A program made the position numbers and the translations under genes. Of a DNA stretch of 64,000 nt, positions 21,343-30,782 are shown piece by piece; the first letter of the stretch is position 1, and each line of letters starts with the position of its first letter. The stretch is taken from assembly GCF_019636075.1 (NCBI RefSeq), contig NZ_JAHBYG010000008.1, forward strand, positions 45,397 to 109,396. The letters are read 5' to 3'. The DNA comes from Ferrovibrio sp. Its GTDB lineage: Bacteria > Pseudomonadota > Alphaproteobacteria > Ferrovibrionales > Ferrovibrionaceae. A model generated the notes under the pieces. The model made no database searches. It was not told where the DNA came from and saw nothing but the letters and a program-made list of their open reading frames with translations.

Positions 21343-21924
21343 ATGGTTGCGCGCGCGCCCAAAAAGCTCGGCAAGAAGAACGCGGCTAAGAAGAACCCGG
21401 CCAAGAAGGCTGGAAAACCCGCAGCCCGGCTCAAGAAATTCTCCACCGCGAAAAGCCAGCTGGCCGGCCCGCTGAGCCTGGATATCCGCAAACCCCGCGT
21501 GCTGATCGTCGAAGCCCGGTATTACGAAGACATTGCCGATGCGCTGTTCGAGGGCGCCAAGGCAGCTATCGAGGCATCGGATTTCGAATACGACCGGATC
21601 GATGTGCCTGGTGCGCTGGAAATTCCCGCCGCCATCCGTTTCGCCATGAACCGCACCGGTTCCAAGGCTTATGACGGCTATGTGGCGCTGGGCTGCGTGA
21701 TCCGTGGCGAAACCACCCATTACGACATCGTCACCAACGAAAGCGCCCGTGGCCTGCAGCAGCTTGCGCTGGATTTCCAGTTGGCCATCGGCAACGGCAT
21801 TCTTACCGTTGAGAATGAGGACCAGGCCTGGGATCGTGCGCGTACCGATCGCCAGAACAAGGGCGGCGATGCGGCTCTGGCCTGCGTGGCGATGATCGGC
21901 CTCAAGCAGTTATTCGCGCTATGA
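21343..21924 (+). CDS. ribH: 6,7-dimethyl-8-ribityllumazine synthase with Lys/Ala-rich N-terminal extension
   Basis: 193 residues. The catalytic core starts near residue 48 (KPRVLIVEARYYEDIADALFEGA) and carries VPGALEIPAAI, GCVIRGETTHYDIV and the family end. About 45 extra residues precede it, dominated by Lys, Ala and Pro (KKLGKKNAAKKNPAKKAGK). The ATG at 21343 has a perfect GGAGG ribosome site at 21331-21335, so the extension is very likely translated. The 3' end overlaps nusB by 4 bases. Confidence 0.95.
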   Translation: MVARAPKKLGKKNAAKKNPAKKAGKPAARLKKFSTAKSQLAGPLSLDIRKPRVLIVEARYYEDIADALFEGAKAAIEASDFEYDRIDVPGALEIPAAIRFAMNRTGSKAYDGYVALGCVIRGETTHYDIVTNESARGLQQLALDFQLAIGNGILTVENEDQAWDRARTDRQNKGGDAALACVAMIGLKQLFAL

Positions 21925-22421
21925 GCGCTGGTGCCGCCGGCAGCAGCAAGGCGCCGAATCAAGGCAAGCATAAACCGGCCGGTCGCCGTTCGGTGGCACG
22001 GTTGTTTGCCGTGCAGGCGCTGTATGAAATCGAATTCTCCGGCGCGGCAGCAGAAGGCGTGATTCACGATTTCCGCAGCCACCGCCTGGAAGCCGAGCAG
22101 GAAGGCGAGAAACTGCGCGAGGCCGATGCCGATTGGTTTGCCGATATCGTGCGCGGCACCGCCAAGAAGCAATCCGATATCGACGAGAATATCCGCGCCG
22201 TGCTGCCGCGCGTGGAATCCTTCGATCGCCTGGAAGCCATTCTGCGCTGCTGCCTGCGCGCCGCCGGCTATGAATTGCTGATGCGCATAGATGTGCCGGC
22301 GCTGACCGTGATCGACGAATATATGGGCGTGGTGCGGGCTTTCTTCTCGGCCGGCGAAATCAAACTGGCCAACGGCGCATTGGATGCCCTGGCACGCCGG
22401 CTGCGGCCGAACGAGTTCTAG
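21921..22421 (+). CDS. nusB: transcription antitermination factor NusB
   Basis: 166 residues. All-helical RNA-binding protein that acts with NusE in rRNA antitermination. Recognised by RRSVARLFAVQALYEIEF at the start, the LEAILRCCLRAAGYELLMR region and VIDEYMGVVRAFF. ATG overlaps the ribH stop. The N-terminal about 20 residues are a basic extension (SKAPNQGKHKPAGRRS). Confidence 0.95.
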   Translation: MSAGAAGSSKAPNQGKHKPAGRRSVARLFAVQALYEIEFSGAAAEGVIHDFRSHRLEAEQEGEKLREADADWFADIVRGTAKKQSDIDENIRAVLPRVESFDRLEAILRCCLRAAGYELLMRIDVPALTVIDEYMGVVRAFFSAGEIKLANGALDALARRLRPNEF

Positions 22422-22424
22422 GCC

Positions 22425-23411
22425 ATGCCAGGGCCGGAACGCCTTGGCGAATTTGCGCTGATCGCCAGGCATCTGGCTCCGCTCAGTCTGGGCCTGCCGG
22501 GTGCCTTCAATCTCACCGACGATGCGGCGCTGATTTCTCCGCCCCCCGGTTTCGACCTGGTGCTGACCACCGATGCGATGATCGAGGGCGTGCATTTCCT
22601 GGCCAGCGATGGCCCGGGCAATATCGCGCGCAAGGCATTGCGGGTGAACTTATCCGATCTCGCGGCCAAGGGTGCGAAACCCTATTGCTACCAGATGGTA
22701 CTCGGTTTGCCGCAGGCCCCCGACGAGGCCTGGATGGCGGCTTTCGCGGCCGGGCTTGCCGCCGACCAGGCCGAATACGGCATCAGCCTGAGCGGCGGCG
22801 ATACGGTGCGCCAGCCCGAGCGTATCCTGGTTTCCATCACTGCCATCGGGTTGGTGCCGAAAGGCTGCATGCTGCGCCGAAATGGCGCACAGGCCGGCGA
22901 TGCCCTTTATGTTTCCGGCAGCATCGGCGATGCCGCGCTGGCTTTGCGTGCGCGGTTGCATGGTCAGGCATTCCCTGCCGCCGCCTTGGCTTATTTCGGC
23001 ACACGGCTTGATTTGCCGTCGCCGCGCGTGAATCTTGGCCAGAGATTGCAGGGCAGGGTGCATGCCGCCCTCGATGTGTCCGATGGCCTGGTGCAGGATG
23101 CCGGCCATCTGGCGCATGGCGCGGGTTTGGCGGTACGGATCGACGCGGCGCGGGTGCCGCTATCGGCGCCGGCAGCCGAATGCGTGGCGCGGCAACCGGA
23201 TTTGCTTGCCGGCATGCTGACCGGCGGCGATGATTACGAAATCCTGTTCGCCGCGCCGCCTGAACTGGATGCCGCCTTGCCAGATCTGGCCAACAGCAGC
23301 GGCGTGGCCATCACGCGGATCGGCACATTTCTGCCTGGTAGCGGGGTGCAGGTTATGGCGGCCGATGGCAACAGACTGGATGTGCCGGCGGGCGGCTTTC
23401 AACATTTCTGA
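22425..23411 (+). CDS. thiL: thiamine-monophosphate kinase
   Basis: 328 residues. Phosphorylates thiamine monophosphate to the diphosphate cofactor. Features: GEFALIARHLAPL start, DDAALISPPPG and TTDAMIEGVHFL (nucleotide and metal binding), LSDLAAKGAKPYCY, SGGDTVR, and the C-terminal GGDDYEILFAAPP. It begins 3 bases after nusB and is co-transcribed with the rib genes, the usual alphaproteobacterial order. Confidence 0.95.
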   Translation: MPGPERLGEFALIARHLAPLSLGLPGAFNLTDDAALISPPPGFDLVLTTDAMIEGVHFLASDGPGNIARKALRVNLSDLAAKGAKPYCYQMVLGLPQAPDEAWMAAFAAGLAADQAEYGISLSGGDTVRQPERILVSITAIGLVPKGCMLRRNGAQAGDALYVSGSIGDAALALRARLHGQAFPAAALAYFGTRLDLPSPRVNLGQRLQGRVHAALDVSDGLVQDAGHLAHGAGLAVRIDAARVPLSAPAAECVARQPDLLAGMLTGGDDYEILFAAPPELDAALPDLANSSGVAITRIGTFLPGSGVQVMAADGNRLDVPAGGFQHF

Positions 23412-23467
23412 ACTGGGATTAAAATACCCCGTGCTTCCTGATTTAGAGTCGTTGAAAGAGGCTGGCT

Positions 23468-23935
23468 TTGGGCCGCAAGCTGATACTGATCATCATCGCT
23501 ATTCTGGTGTTGCTGGCCTTGGCCGGCGGCGGTGTGGTGGCGTATCTGATCGTATTTGCCAAACAGCCCGAGACCGAGCATGCCGACGAGCCGCCGCCGC
23601 CGGCGCCGGTAAAACGTCCGGCCTTTATTCCGATGGATCCGTTCAGCGTCTGGGTTCAGCCCGAGGGGCAGAAGCAGCCGCGCGAAGTGATTCTGATCCT
23701 GCATCTGGAAGCACCGCCGGACAATGTGCCCGCGATCAATGCCAAGATGCATATCCTGCGCGACCGCTATATCCGCGAATTGCTGAAGAGCGAGCCATTG
23801 AAAGTGCCGGCGCGTTTCGAAGCCAAGGATCTGGCCGATATCAAGCAACGTCTGCGCGGCCCCACCGACGAGGTGATGGGCAAGGATGTGGTAACCCAGG
23901 TTCTGCTGCTGAATATCGTGGCGCCGCTTAAATAG
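23468..23935 (+). CDS. FliL-like single-pass membrane protein
   Basis: 155 residues with an N-terminal membrane helix (LILIIIAILVLLALAGGGVVAYLIVF), a Pro-rich linker, then a periplasmic domain (PMDPFSVWVQPEGQKQPREVILILHLEA) resembling the FliL fold, which supports stator function at the flagellar basal body. The start is TTG at 23468 with AAGAGG at good spacing; no ATG is available. No flagellar genes are adjacent, but motAB are at 57-59 kb. The family call is moderate because FliL is weakly conserved. Confidence 0.65.
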   Translation: MGRKLILIIIAILVLLALAGGGVVAYLIVFAKQPETEHADEPPPPAPVKRPAFIPMDPFSVWVQPEGQKQPREVILILHLEAPPDNVPAINAKMHILRDRYIRELLKSEPLKVPARFEAKDLADIKQRLRGPTDEVMGKDVVTQVLLLNIVAPLK

Positions 23936-23947
23936 GATTTGCAAACG

Positions 23948-25150
23948 ATGTCTGCGGTGATGACTGAGGCCGGCGCCAAGCGCAATGTGTTCATTCTGGC
24001 TGTGTGCATGGCCTTGGGCAATTCGGCCACCACCTTGCAGGTTACGCTAGGCGGCCTAGCCGGATTCCTGCTGGTGGATGACAAGGCCTATGCCACATTG
24101 CCGGTTACCTTCGTGGTGGGCGGCACGGCACTGGCCACTATTCCGGCTTCGATGTTCATGCGCCGCTATGGCCGCAAGCTCGGCTTCATGATTGGCTGCT
24201 TGATCGGTACGTCGGGCTCCTTCATCGCCGCCACGGCGATTTATCTGCAGACTTTCTGGCTATTCTGCCTGGGCGCGATGATTTTCGGCGCTTCCACCGC
24301 CTTCGTACAACTCTATCGTTTCGCCGCTGCCGATATCGCGCCTCCGGCTTTCAAAAGCCGAGCGATTTCCTGGGTGATGGTGGGCGGCCTGGTGGCAGCC
24401 TTCATGGGGCCTGAAATCGCCAAGCATACCCGCGAGATTCTGTCGCCCTATCTGTTTCTCGGCTCTTACATCGCAGCCGGCATCCTGCCTTTGCTGGTGC
24501 TCTGCGTGCTGACCTTGGTGACCATTCCCAATCCGACCATGGCCGAATTGAAGGAAACCGGCCGGCCGCTATCGGAGATCGTGCGCCAGCCAACATTCGC
24601 GGTGGCCGCGCTGGCCGGCATGTTCGGCTATGGCGTGATGAACCTGATGATGACGGCAACGCCGCTGGCGATGCAGCTTTGCCAGCATCCGTTCGACGAT
24701 GCCGCCACGGCGATTCAATGGCATGTCTTCGGCATGTTCTTCCCTAGTTTTTTCACCGGCCACCTGATTGCCCGTTTCGGCGTGCTGCGGGTGATCGTGG
24801 CCGGCGCCATACTCAATGTGATCTGCATGGCGGTGGCGCTGGCTGGCGTGGAGGTGATGCATTTCGTGGTATCGCTGCTGCTGCTCGGGGTGGGCTGGAA
24901 CTTCATGTATATCGGCGGCACCACATTGCTGACCGAGACCTACCACCCGGCGGAGCGGGCCAAGACCCAGGCGCTGAACGATTTCCTGGTCTTCGGCACC
25001 GTAGCCCTGGCCTCGCTCGGTTCCGGCAAGCTGCTGTATCACTGGGGCTGGGAATGGATCAGCTATTCCGGTCTGCCCTTCGTGATCATGGCCGGGCTGG
25101 CGGCGATCTGGCTGTTGATGCAGCGCAACCGGCGCCCCGGCCTGGTTTAA
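23948..25150 (+). CDS. major facilitator superfamily transporter
   Basis: 400 residues with about twelve helices. The loop between helices 2 and 3 reads FMRRYGRKLGFMIG, a variant of the MFS motif GxxxDRxGRR. The C-terminal half has GVGWNFMYIGGTTLLTETYHPAERAKTQALNDF, typical of proteobacterial MFS carriers of unknown substrate. Start ATG 23948; a TTG 9 bases upstream is less likely. Confidence 0.85.
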   Translation: MSAVMTEAGAKRNVFILAVCMALGNSATTLQVTLGGLAGFLLVDDKAYATLPVTFVVGGTALATIPASMFMRRYGRKLGFMIGCLIGTSGSFIAATAIYLQTFWLFCLGAMIFGASTAFVQLYRFAAADIAPPAFKSRAISWVMVGGLVAAFMGPEIAKHTREILSPYLFLGSYIAAGILPLLVLCVLTLVTIPNPTMAELKETGRPLSEIVRQPTFAVAALAGMFGYGVMNLMMTATPLAMQLCQHPFDDAATAIQWHVFGMFFPSFFTGHLIARFGVLRVIVAGAILNVICMAVALAGVEVMHFVVSLLLLGVGWNFMYIGGTTLLTETYHPAERAKTQALNDFLVFGTVALASLGSGKLLYHWGWEWISYSGLPFVIMAGLAAIWLLMQRNRRPGLV

Positions 25151-25308
25151 TCGGCTGGCTAAAAACCCCATAAAACCCGCCATCCGGACAGGGTAGGGGG
25201 CATTGCGCGGTATACGGCTATCTGGCATTGTCGCCACGGAATGCGGCCCGATGCAGAGTCGGACCGCCAAGTGCCAAACGTATAAATTGAGGAAACAAGG
25301 GGAACACC

Positions 25309-27393
25309 ATGACCGAGTTGTGGTTTGCCATTGCTTGCGGCGTCATCGCCCTGGCCTATGGCTTCGTCACGTCGAAATCCGTGCTGTCGGCTTCGCCCGG
25401 CAATGCGCGCATGCAGGAAATCGCTGCCGCGATCCAGGAAGGCGCCTCCGCTTACCTGAACCGCCAATACCGCACCATCGCCCTGGTGGGCGTGGTGGTT
25501 TGCGCGATCCTGCTCTTCACCCTCGGCCTCAAGGTCGCCATCGGCTTCGTGATCGGCGCGGTGCTGTCGGGCGTGGCCGGCTATGTCGGCATGAACGTTT
25601 CCGTGCGTGCCAATGTGCGCACGGCCGAGGCTTCGCGTCAGGGCCTGGCGCAGGGCTTGGACCTGGCCTTCAAGTCGGGCGCCGTCACCGGCATGCTGGT
25701 GGTTGGCCTGGCCCTGCTGGGCGTGGCCATCTACTACATGGTGCTGCTGCAGACCGGCGCCGGCTCGCGCGAGATCATCGATGCGCTGGTGGCTCTCGGC
25801 TTCGGTTCCTCGCTGATTTCGATCTTCGCCCGTCTGGGCGGCGGTATCTTCACCAAGGGCGCCGATGTGGGCGCCGACCTGGTGGGTAAGGTGGAAGCCG
25901 GTATCCCGGAAGATGACCCGCGCAACCCGGCCGTGATCGCCGACAACGTGGGCGACAATGTGGGCGATTGCGCCGGCATGGCCGCCGACCTGTTCGAGAC
26001 CTATGCGGTGACCATCGTCGCCACCATGGTGCTGTGCTCGATCTACTTCGTGGCCGATCCGGCCACGGCGGCGAAGTTCATGCTGTATCCGCTGGTGATC
26101 TCGGGCGCCTGCATCATCACCTCGGTGATCGGCACCTACTTCGTCAAGCTGGGCGCCTCGCAGAACATCATGGGTGCGCTCTACAAAGGCCTGATCGTTA
26201 CCGGTATCCTTTCGGCCATCGCGCTCTATCCGATCACCGGCTGGGTGCTCGGCGGCATGGATGCCAGCTTCACCGTGTCGGGCAAGACCTTCACGGCGAT
26301 GAGCCTGTTCTGGTGCGGCATCATCGGTCTGGTCGTCACCGCGCTGATCGTCTGGGCGACGGAGTATTACACCTCCACCGAATATCGCCCGGTGCGCAGC
26401 GTGGCGCAGTCGTCCACCACCGGCCATGGCACCAACGTGATCCAGGGCCTCGCGGTGTCGATGGAAGCCACCGCTCTGCCGGCTTTGTTCATCGTCGGCG
26501 GCATCATCGCCACCAATCTGCTGGCCGGTCTGCTGGGCATCGCAATCGCGGTGACCACCATGCTGGCTCTGGCAGGCATGGTGGTGGCACTGGATGCCTA
26601 TGGCCCGGTTACCGACAATGCCGGCGGCATCGCCGAAATGTCGGACCTGCCGAAGGACGTGCGCAAGACCACCGACGCGCTGGATGCCGTGGGCAACACC
26701 ACCAAGGCCGTGACCAAGGGCTATGCCATCGGTTCGGCCGGCTTCGGCTCGCTGGTGCTGTTCGCCGCCTACACGGAAGATCTGAAGCACTTCTTCAAGG
26801 GCGTGACGATCGACTTCTCGCTCAGCAACCCCTACGTCGTGGTGGGCCTGCTGATCGGCGGTCTGCTGCCGTATCTCTTCGGTGCCATGGGCATGACCGC
26901 CGTGGGCCGCGCCGCCGGTTCGGTGGTGGTTGAGGTGCGCCGGCAGTTCAAGGAGATCAAGGGCATCATGGAAGGTACGGCGAAGCCGGATTATTCCAAG
27001 GCCGTCGATCTGCTGACCGCTGCCGCGATCAAGGAAATGATCATCCCCAGCCTGCTGCCCGTGCTCAGCCCGATCGTGCTGTATTTCGTGATCAGCTGGA
27101 TCGCCGGCCAGGCCGCTGCTTTTGCGGCAGTGGGTGCGATGCTGCTGGGCGTGATCGTCACCGGCGTCTTCGTGGCGATTTCCATGACCGCCGGCGGCGG
27201 CGCTTGGGACAACGCCAAGAAGTACATCGAAGAAGGCAATCATGGCGGCAAGGGCTCGGACGCCCATAAGGCTGCCGTGACCGGCGATACCGTCGGCGAT
27301 CCCTACAAGGACACGGCCGGCCCGGCGGTGAACCCGCTGATCAAGATCACCAACATCGTGGCCTTGCTGCTGCTGGCGATGCTGGCGCACTAA
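25309..27393 (+). CDS. hppA: proton-pumping membrane pyrophosphatase
   Basis: 694 residues with about sixteen helices. Couples hydrolysis of pyrophosphate to proton export. Catalytic loops are intact: [40 protein letters not shown] and, near the C terminus, [19 protein letters not shown]. The stretch [14 protein letters not shown] has Lys and Thr at the positions that mark the K+-independent subclass. It has its own promoter region (158 bases upstream) and a strong terminator. Confidence 0.96.
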   Translation: MTELWFAIACGVIALAYGFVTSKSVLSASPGNARMQEIAAAIQEGASAYLNRQYRTIALVGVVVCAILLFTLGLKVAIGFVIGAVLSGVAGYVGMNVSVRANVRTAEASRQGLAQGLDLAFKSGAVTGMLVVGLALLGVAIYYMVLLQTGAGSREIIDALVALGFGSSLISIFARLGGGIFTKGADVGADLVGKVEAGIPEDDPRNPAVIADNVGDNVGDCAGMAADLFETYAVTIVATMVLCSIYFVADPATAAKFMLYPLVISGACIITSVIGTYFVKLGASQNIMGALYKGLIVTGILSAIALYPITGWVLGGMDASFTVSGKTFTAMSLFWCGIIGLVVTALIVWATEYYTSTEYRPVRSVAQSSTTGHGTNVIQGLAVSMEATALPALFIVGGIIATNLLAGLLGIAIAVTTMLALAGMVVALDAYGPVTDNAGGIAEMSDLPKDVRKTTDALDAVGNTTKAVTKGYAIGSAGFGSLVLFAAYTEDLKHFFKGVTIDFSLSNPYVVVGLLIGGLLPYLFGAMGMTAVGRAAGSVVVEVRRQFKEIKGIMEGTAKPDYSKAVDLLTAAAIKEMIIPSLLPVLSPIVLYFVISWIAGQAAAFAAVGAMLLGVIVTGVFVAISMTAGGGAWDNAKKYIEEGNHGGKGSDAHKAAVTGDTVGDPYKDTAGPAVNPLIKITNIVALLLLAMLAH

Positions 27394-27414
27394 GCTTCGC
27401 TGCAAATGCAACGG

Positions 27415-27448
27415 AAAAGGCCGGGTGCAAACCCGGCCTTTTTCTTTT
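27415..27448 (+). terminator. Rho-independent terminator of hppA
   Basis: ggccgggt (27419-27426), loop gcaa, acccggcc (27431-27438), preceded by AAAA and followed by TTTTTCTTTT. Confidence 0.92.
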
Positions 27449-27473
27449 GCGGCTTTCATGGCAGGCTGCCGCC

Positions 27474-28106
27474 ATGACCATGATCCTGATCGGACAATAC
27501 GACTCCCCCTTCGTGCGCCGGGTGGGCATTGCGCTCACGTTGTATGGCCTGCCATTCAAGCAGCAGCCATGGTCGGTATTCGGCGACCCCGACAAGATCC
27601 GGCCGTATAATCCACTGGTGCGCGTACCCACGCTGGTGCTGGCGGATGGCTCATCGCTGATCGAGAGCCACAGCATTCTGGATTATCTCGATAACCTGGC
27701 GCCGGCCGGAGAGCGGCTTTTTCCGGCTGCCGAACCGGCGCGGCATCTGGCGCTGAAGATTGCCGCGCTGGCCACCGGCATGGCGGAGAAGACCGTCAGC
27801 CTGTTCTACGAAAAGCGCCTGCACGATGCCGTGTCGGATATCTGGGTGCAGCGCTGCCGCCAGCAGATCGGCGGCGTGCTGGATGTGCTGGAGGCCGAGC
27901 GCGCAGCGAAGCCGACGCCGCATTGGTTCGGCGAGCGGATCGGCCATGCCGATATCGCGGTGACCGTGGCTTTGCGGTTTCTCAACGATGCCCATCCCGG
28001 GCTGTTCGACCTGAAGGAATATCCGGCCCTGCATGCGCATTGGCAGCGGCATGAGGCGCTGCCGGCGTTTCAAGCCATTCAGCAGGCTTTCAAGCCGTCG
28101 GCCTGA
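27474..28106 (+). CDS. glutathione S-transferase family protein
   Basis: 210 residues. The N-terminal thioredoxin-fold domain has IGQYDSPFVRRVGIALTLYG with the catalytic-type Ser, the cis-proline in VPTLVLADGSSLIESHSIL, and a C-terminal all-helical domain. The substrate is unknown. Start ATG 27474, 26 bases after the hppA terminator, leaving little space for a conventional promoter. It converges on the CobS-like gene with 4 bases between them. Confidence 0.88.
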   Translation: MTMILIGQYDSPFVRRVGIALTLYGLPFKQQPWSVFGDPDKIRPYNPLVRVPTLVLADGSSLIESHSILDYLDNLAPAGERLFPAAEPARHLALKIAALATGMAEKTVSLFYEKRLHDAVSDIWVQRCRQQIGGVLDVLEAERAAKPTPHWFGERIGHADIAVTVALRFLNDAHPGLFDLKEYPALHAHWQRHEALPAFQAIQQAFKPSA

Positions 28107-28110
28107 TCGG

Positions 28111-28983
28111 TCAGACCGGTACGGCCATCACGCTCAGGCAGAGCAGCACGAAGATTTCCGCGCTTTGCTGCACGCCGCCCAATGGCTGAGCGGCCTGGCC
28201 GCCGAATTGCTGCCGCAGCAGGCCGATGGCGGCAAGCGTGAGCAGGGTGAGGCCGATGGCCATCACCACGAATAGCCGCCAGCTCAGCAGCAGGGCGGCC
28301 AAAGCCACCACGATGCCGGTTCCGATCAGCGCGGCGCGCAGGGTGACATGGCCGTCCAATTCGGCATCTTCTTCGCGCGCCGAGGGCAGCGCATTCCATA
28401 CCCAGGCCATCACCACCCGCGAGGCGGCGCCAGACAGAATGAAGGCGATGGTGACAGCCACGCCATAGCTGGCCGTGGCCTCGAAATCATCGCCCACCGC
28501 GATCAGCTCGCTGGCCAGTTCGGCCAAAGCGCCATGGCGCAAGCTCAACACCGCGATCAAGGCCAGCAGGCCGGCGGCGGCCAGGCGGTTTTCGCTGAGT
28601 TGCGCTACCCGCTTCTGCACGGTATCGCCCAGCATTACGGCATCGGCGGTGGCTGCCAGGCCGCGTTCATGCAATGCGCCGGTGAGTACGATCTGGGCGC
28701 CGATGGCCAGAATCAGGCTCACGGTAACCCCCAGACCAAGCCAGGTTGCGGCAATGAAGACCAGGCCCGATACCAGGCCGATCACGGCGCCAACCGGGGC
28801 AAAGGCCCAGGCGGCTTCGGCCACGCCATCCTTGCCGGGATGTTCGGCCGGCAGCGGCAGGCGGGTGAGGATGGTCAGCGCCAGCAGAAATTCATGCCAG
28901 CGCGCGCGCAGACCATGCCGCGCGCTTGGGGATGCGGATTCGGGCGGCGTTTCGGATGGCGGTGGGGGCGTGTCGGGCGCCAT
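28111..28983 (-). CDS. CobS-like membrane protein lacking the conserved acidic motifs (possible pseudoenzyme)
   Basis: 290 residues with about seven helices. The opening FLLALTILTRLPLP, the AWAFAPVGAVIGLVSGLVF segment and the position of TGALHERGLAATADA match adenosylcobinamide-GDP ribazoletransferase (CobS). Three acidic motifs needed for metal/substrate binding are changed: HxDGLADxxDG is HERGLAATADA, RDSR is SENR, and the C-terminal GGQTGD is GGQAAQ. A Pro/Ser-rich N-terminal extension of about 25 residues is present. No other cobalamin genes are nearby. It may have lost the enzyme activity or been given another role; the frame is intact, so it is not an obvious pseudogene. Confidence 0.75.
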   Translation of the reverse strand: MAPDTPPPPSETPPESASPSARHGLRARWHEFLLALTILTRLPLPAEHPGKDGVAEAAWAFAPVGAVIGLVSGLVFIAATWLGLGVTVSLILAIGAQIVLTGALHERGLAATADAVMLGDTVQKRVAQLSENRLAAAGLLALIAVLSLRHGALAELASELIAVGDDFEATASYGVAVTIAFILSGAASRVVMAWVWNALPSAREEDAELDGHVTLRAALIGTGIVVALAALLLSWRLFVVMAIGLTLLTLAAIGLLRQQFGGQAAQPLGGVQQSAEIFVLLCLSVMAVPV

Positions 28984-28998
28984 GATGCGGCGGCTCGG

Positions 28999-29493
28999 TT
29001 ACTTGGTGCTTGCGCCGGAATTATTGAATCGGCCGAAATTGCCCAGCAACTGCTCAAGCACGGTGATTTCCCGGCCTTTGGTGGGGGTCTCGCGGCTCAC
29101 GAAGTCGACCTGGCGGCCATCCTTCATGCCATAGCGCTTCACTTCCTTCACCTTGCCTTCCTTATCGAAAGCAATCGACAGCACCTGCTGGTCGATGGTC
29201 TCGGGCGCCAGGAAGGCCACAGCCTCGGTTTCCGCCGAGATGTAATACCAAGTGGTGCCCCATTGATCGAAGGTGGAGGTGGTGGAGGGCGAGCCGAGCA
29301 GGGTGGCAATCTGATTCTGGTTGCTCACGCCGGCCTGAATGCTTTTCAGTGCGTCTTCATCGATCTTGGCGCCCCGGAAATCGACACGCGGCGCGCAGGC
29401 CGCCACACCAGCCGCCAGGGCCAGCACGCAGACCAGACTTTTCCAACGCGCCCGATTTTTCCAGCGCAGGTTATGGAAACGCGGCAACAGCAT
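28999..29493 (-). CDS. bamE: outer membrane protein assembly factor BamE (SmpA/OmlA)
   Basis: 164 residues from ATG 29493. A lipoprotein signal with lipobox VAAC (VLALAAGVAACAPRVDF) is followed by the BamE fold (DALKSIQAGVSNQNQIATLLGSPS, TWYYISAETE). A small lipoprotein of the beta-barrel assembly machine, longer than the E. coli protein as usual in Alphaproteobacteria. An upstream in-frame start (29559) would add 22 residues ahead of the signal and is less likely. It is divergent from the bc1 chaperone gene. Confidence 0.9.
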   Translation of the reverse strand: MLLPRFHNLRWKNRARWKSLVCVLALAAGVAACAPRVDFRGAKIDEDALKSIQAGVSNQNQIATLLGSPSTTSTFDQWGTTWYYISAETEAVAFLAPETIDQQVLSIAFDKEGKVKEVKRYGMKDGRQVDFVSRETPTKGREITVLEQLLGNFGRFNNSGASTK

Positions 29494-29592
29494 CGTCCGA
29501 GACTCGCTCTTAAGGGTGTGGGATATTATCCTGTTCATGCCCGGAAGGCAAACACACACCGCTATTTGGGCGTATGGAGATAGTTAAATCAA

Positions 29593-30138
29593 ATGCTTAA
29601 GAATGTTTTCTCACTTTTTGGTCGAGGTGACGAGTCCGCTCCCGTGCGCGCATTGCATGCCGCCATCGTGGCGCAGGCGCGGCAACCGGCTTTTTATGCC
29701 GGCCATGGCGTGCCCGACAGCCTGGATGGCCGGTTCGACATGGTGGTGCTGCATGCCTATCTGGCGTTTCGCCGGCTGCGGGCGCTGGGAGACTCCGGCG
29801 AAGCCGTATCGCAGCAGCTTTTCGATCTGATTTTCGATGACATGGACGCCAACCTGCGCGAAATCGGGGTGGGTGATCTCAGTGTCGGCAAGAAGGTGAA
29901 AAAGATGGCCCAGGCGTTTTTCGGCCGGGCCAGCGCCTATGATGCCGGGCTGGAGGCGGGAGCCGGGCCAGAGGTTCTGGAACAGGCCCTGCGCCGGAAC
30001 GTCTATGGAACCGTGGCCGACCCGGCCCAGGCGGACCTGGCCTGGCTGGCGGGCTACACCCGATCCGCCCTGGCCGATCTGGACGGTCAGCCGGCCGAGG
30101 CATTGCTGAACGGGCGGATCGGCTTCCCCCGGATTTAG
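29593..30138 (+). CDS. ubiquinol-cytochrome c chaperone family protein
   Basis: 181 residues. Homologue of the CBP3/UQCC1 domain: LHAAIVAQARQPAFYAGHGVPD, SLDGRFDMVVLHAYLAFRRL, LFDLIFDDMDANLREIGVGDLSVGKKVKKMAQAFFGR. The mitochondrial homologues assist cytochrome b translation/assembly; a similar role in bc1 assembly is inferred. It shares the divergent region with bamE, a conserved alphaproteobacterial pair. Confidence 0.9.
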   Translation: MLKNVFSLFGRGDESAPVRALHAAIVAQARQPAFYAGHGVPDSLDGRFDMVVLHAYLAFRRLRALGDSGEAVSQQLFDLIFDDMDANLREIGVGDLSVGKKVKKMAQAFFGRASAYDAGLEAGAGPEVLEQALRRNVYGTVADPAQADLAWLAGYTRSALADLDGQPAEALLNGRIGFPRI

Positions 30139-30153
30139 CCTGTATAAAAAGCG

Positions 30154-30182
30154 TTGACCAAGCGCCCCGGCGCTCTTATGGT
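30154..30182 (+). promoter_or_regulatory. sigma-70-type promoter of the yceD-rpmF-plsX-fabH group
   Basis: TTGACC, 17-base spacer, TATGGT, followed by CCGCC. The -35 is nearly consensus. The GTG start of the YceD gene lies 33 bases downstream. Confidence 0.7.
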
Positions 30183-30215
30183 CCGCCGCCTTGACCGGCT
30201 CGGAGTCGTAGGATC

Positions 30216-30782
30216 GTGCCCAAGGCGCCTGTGCAGAGTGAATTTTCCCATGTCGTGGAGGTCGTGCAGATCGGCCCGGCAGGGGTGAATGCACGCTTGA
30301 AGGCAAGCCCGGCAGAATGCGCGGCTCTGGCTCAGCGGTTGCGGATTCCGGCGGTATTCAGCCTGGAAGCCGAGGTTCGGCTGGAGCCTGCGCCCGAAAA
30401 CGGGCAGTTCCGCCTGATCGGCACTCTGGTTGCCGATGTGGAGCAGACCTGCGTGGTTTCGCTGGAGCCGGTTAAGGAGCATGTGGAGACGCGTTTCGAG
30501 CGGATTTATGCGCCGCCCGAGACGATCGAACCATTGCAGGCGAGCGTGGACGATGAGGAGCCGGACTGGCTGGACCCGGATGCGGTAGACCCGCCCGATC
30601 CGATCGAGGATGGCCGGATCGACATGGGCGAGGCGGTGGCCGAGGAATTGGCCTTGTCGCTGGATCCCTATCCCCGCAAGCCGGATGCGGATTTTCCGGC
30701 CGGCTACCGGCCAGAGCCGGAAGACGAGGCCGTGGTGAGCCCTTTCGCCGCCCTCGCCAAGCTGAAAAAGGGCCCGGGCTGA
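30216..30782 (+). CDS. YceD family protein (DUF177)
   Basis: 188 residues. Member of the YceD/DUF177 family that almost always precedes rpmF and is linked to 23S rRNA metabolism. Recognised by RLIGTLVADVEQTCVVSLEPV (the conserved V..tC..tLepv motif), the acidic DDEEPDWLDPDAVDPPDP stretch and the final PFAALAKLKKG. Starts at GTG 30216. Confidence 0.92.
   Translation: MPKAPVQSEFSHVVEVVQIGPAGVNARLKASPAECAALAQRLRIPAVFSLEAEVRLEPAPENGQFRLIGTLVADVEQTCVVSLEPVKEHVETRFERIYAPPETIEPLQASVDDEEPDWLDPDAVDPPDPIEDGRIDMGEAVAEELALSLDPYPRKPDADFPAGYRPEPEDEAVVSPFAALAKLKKGPG

Noticed and set aside
25159..27459. 766-codon open frame on the minus strand opposite hppA
   Set aside because: It mirrors hppA codon by codon, is rich in His, Gly, Gln and Arg as antisense frames of GC-rich genes are, and has no recognisable domain. 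The hppA protein is unmistakable.
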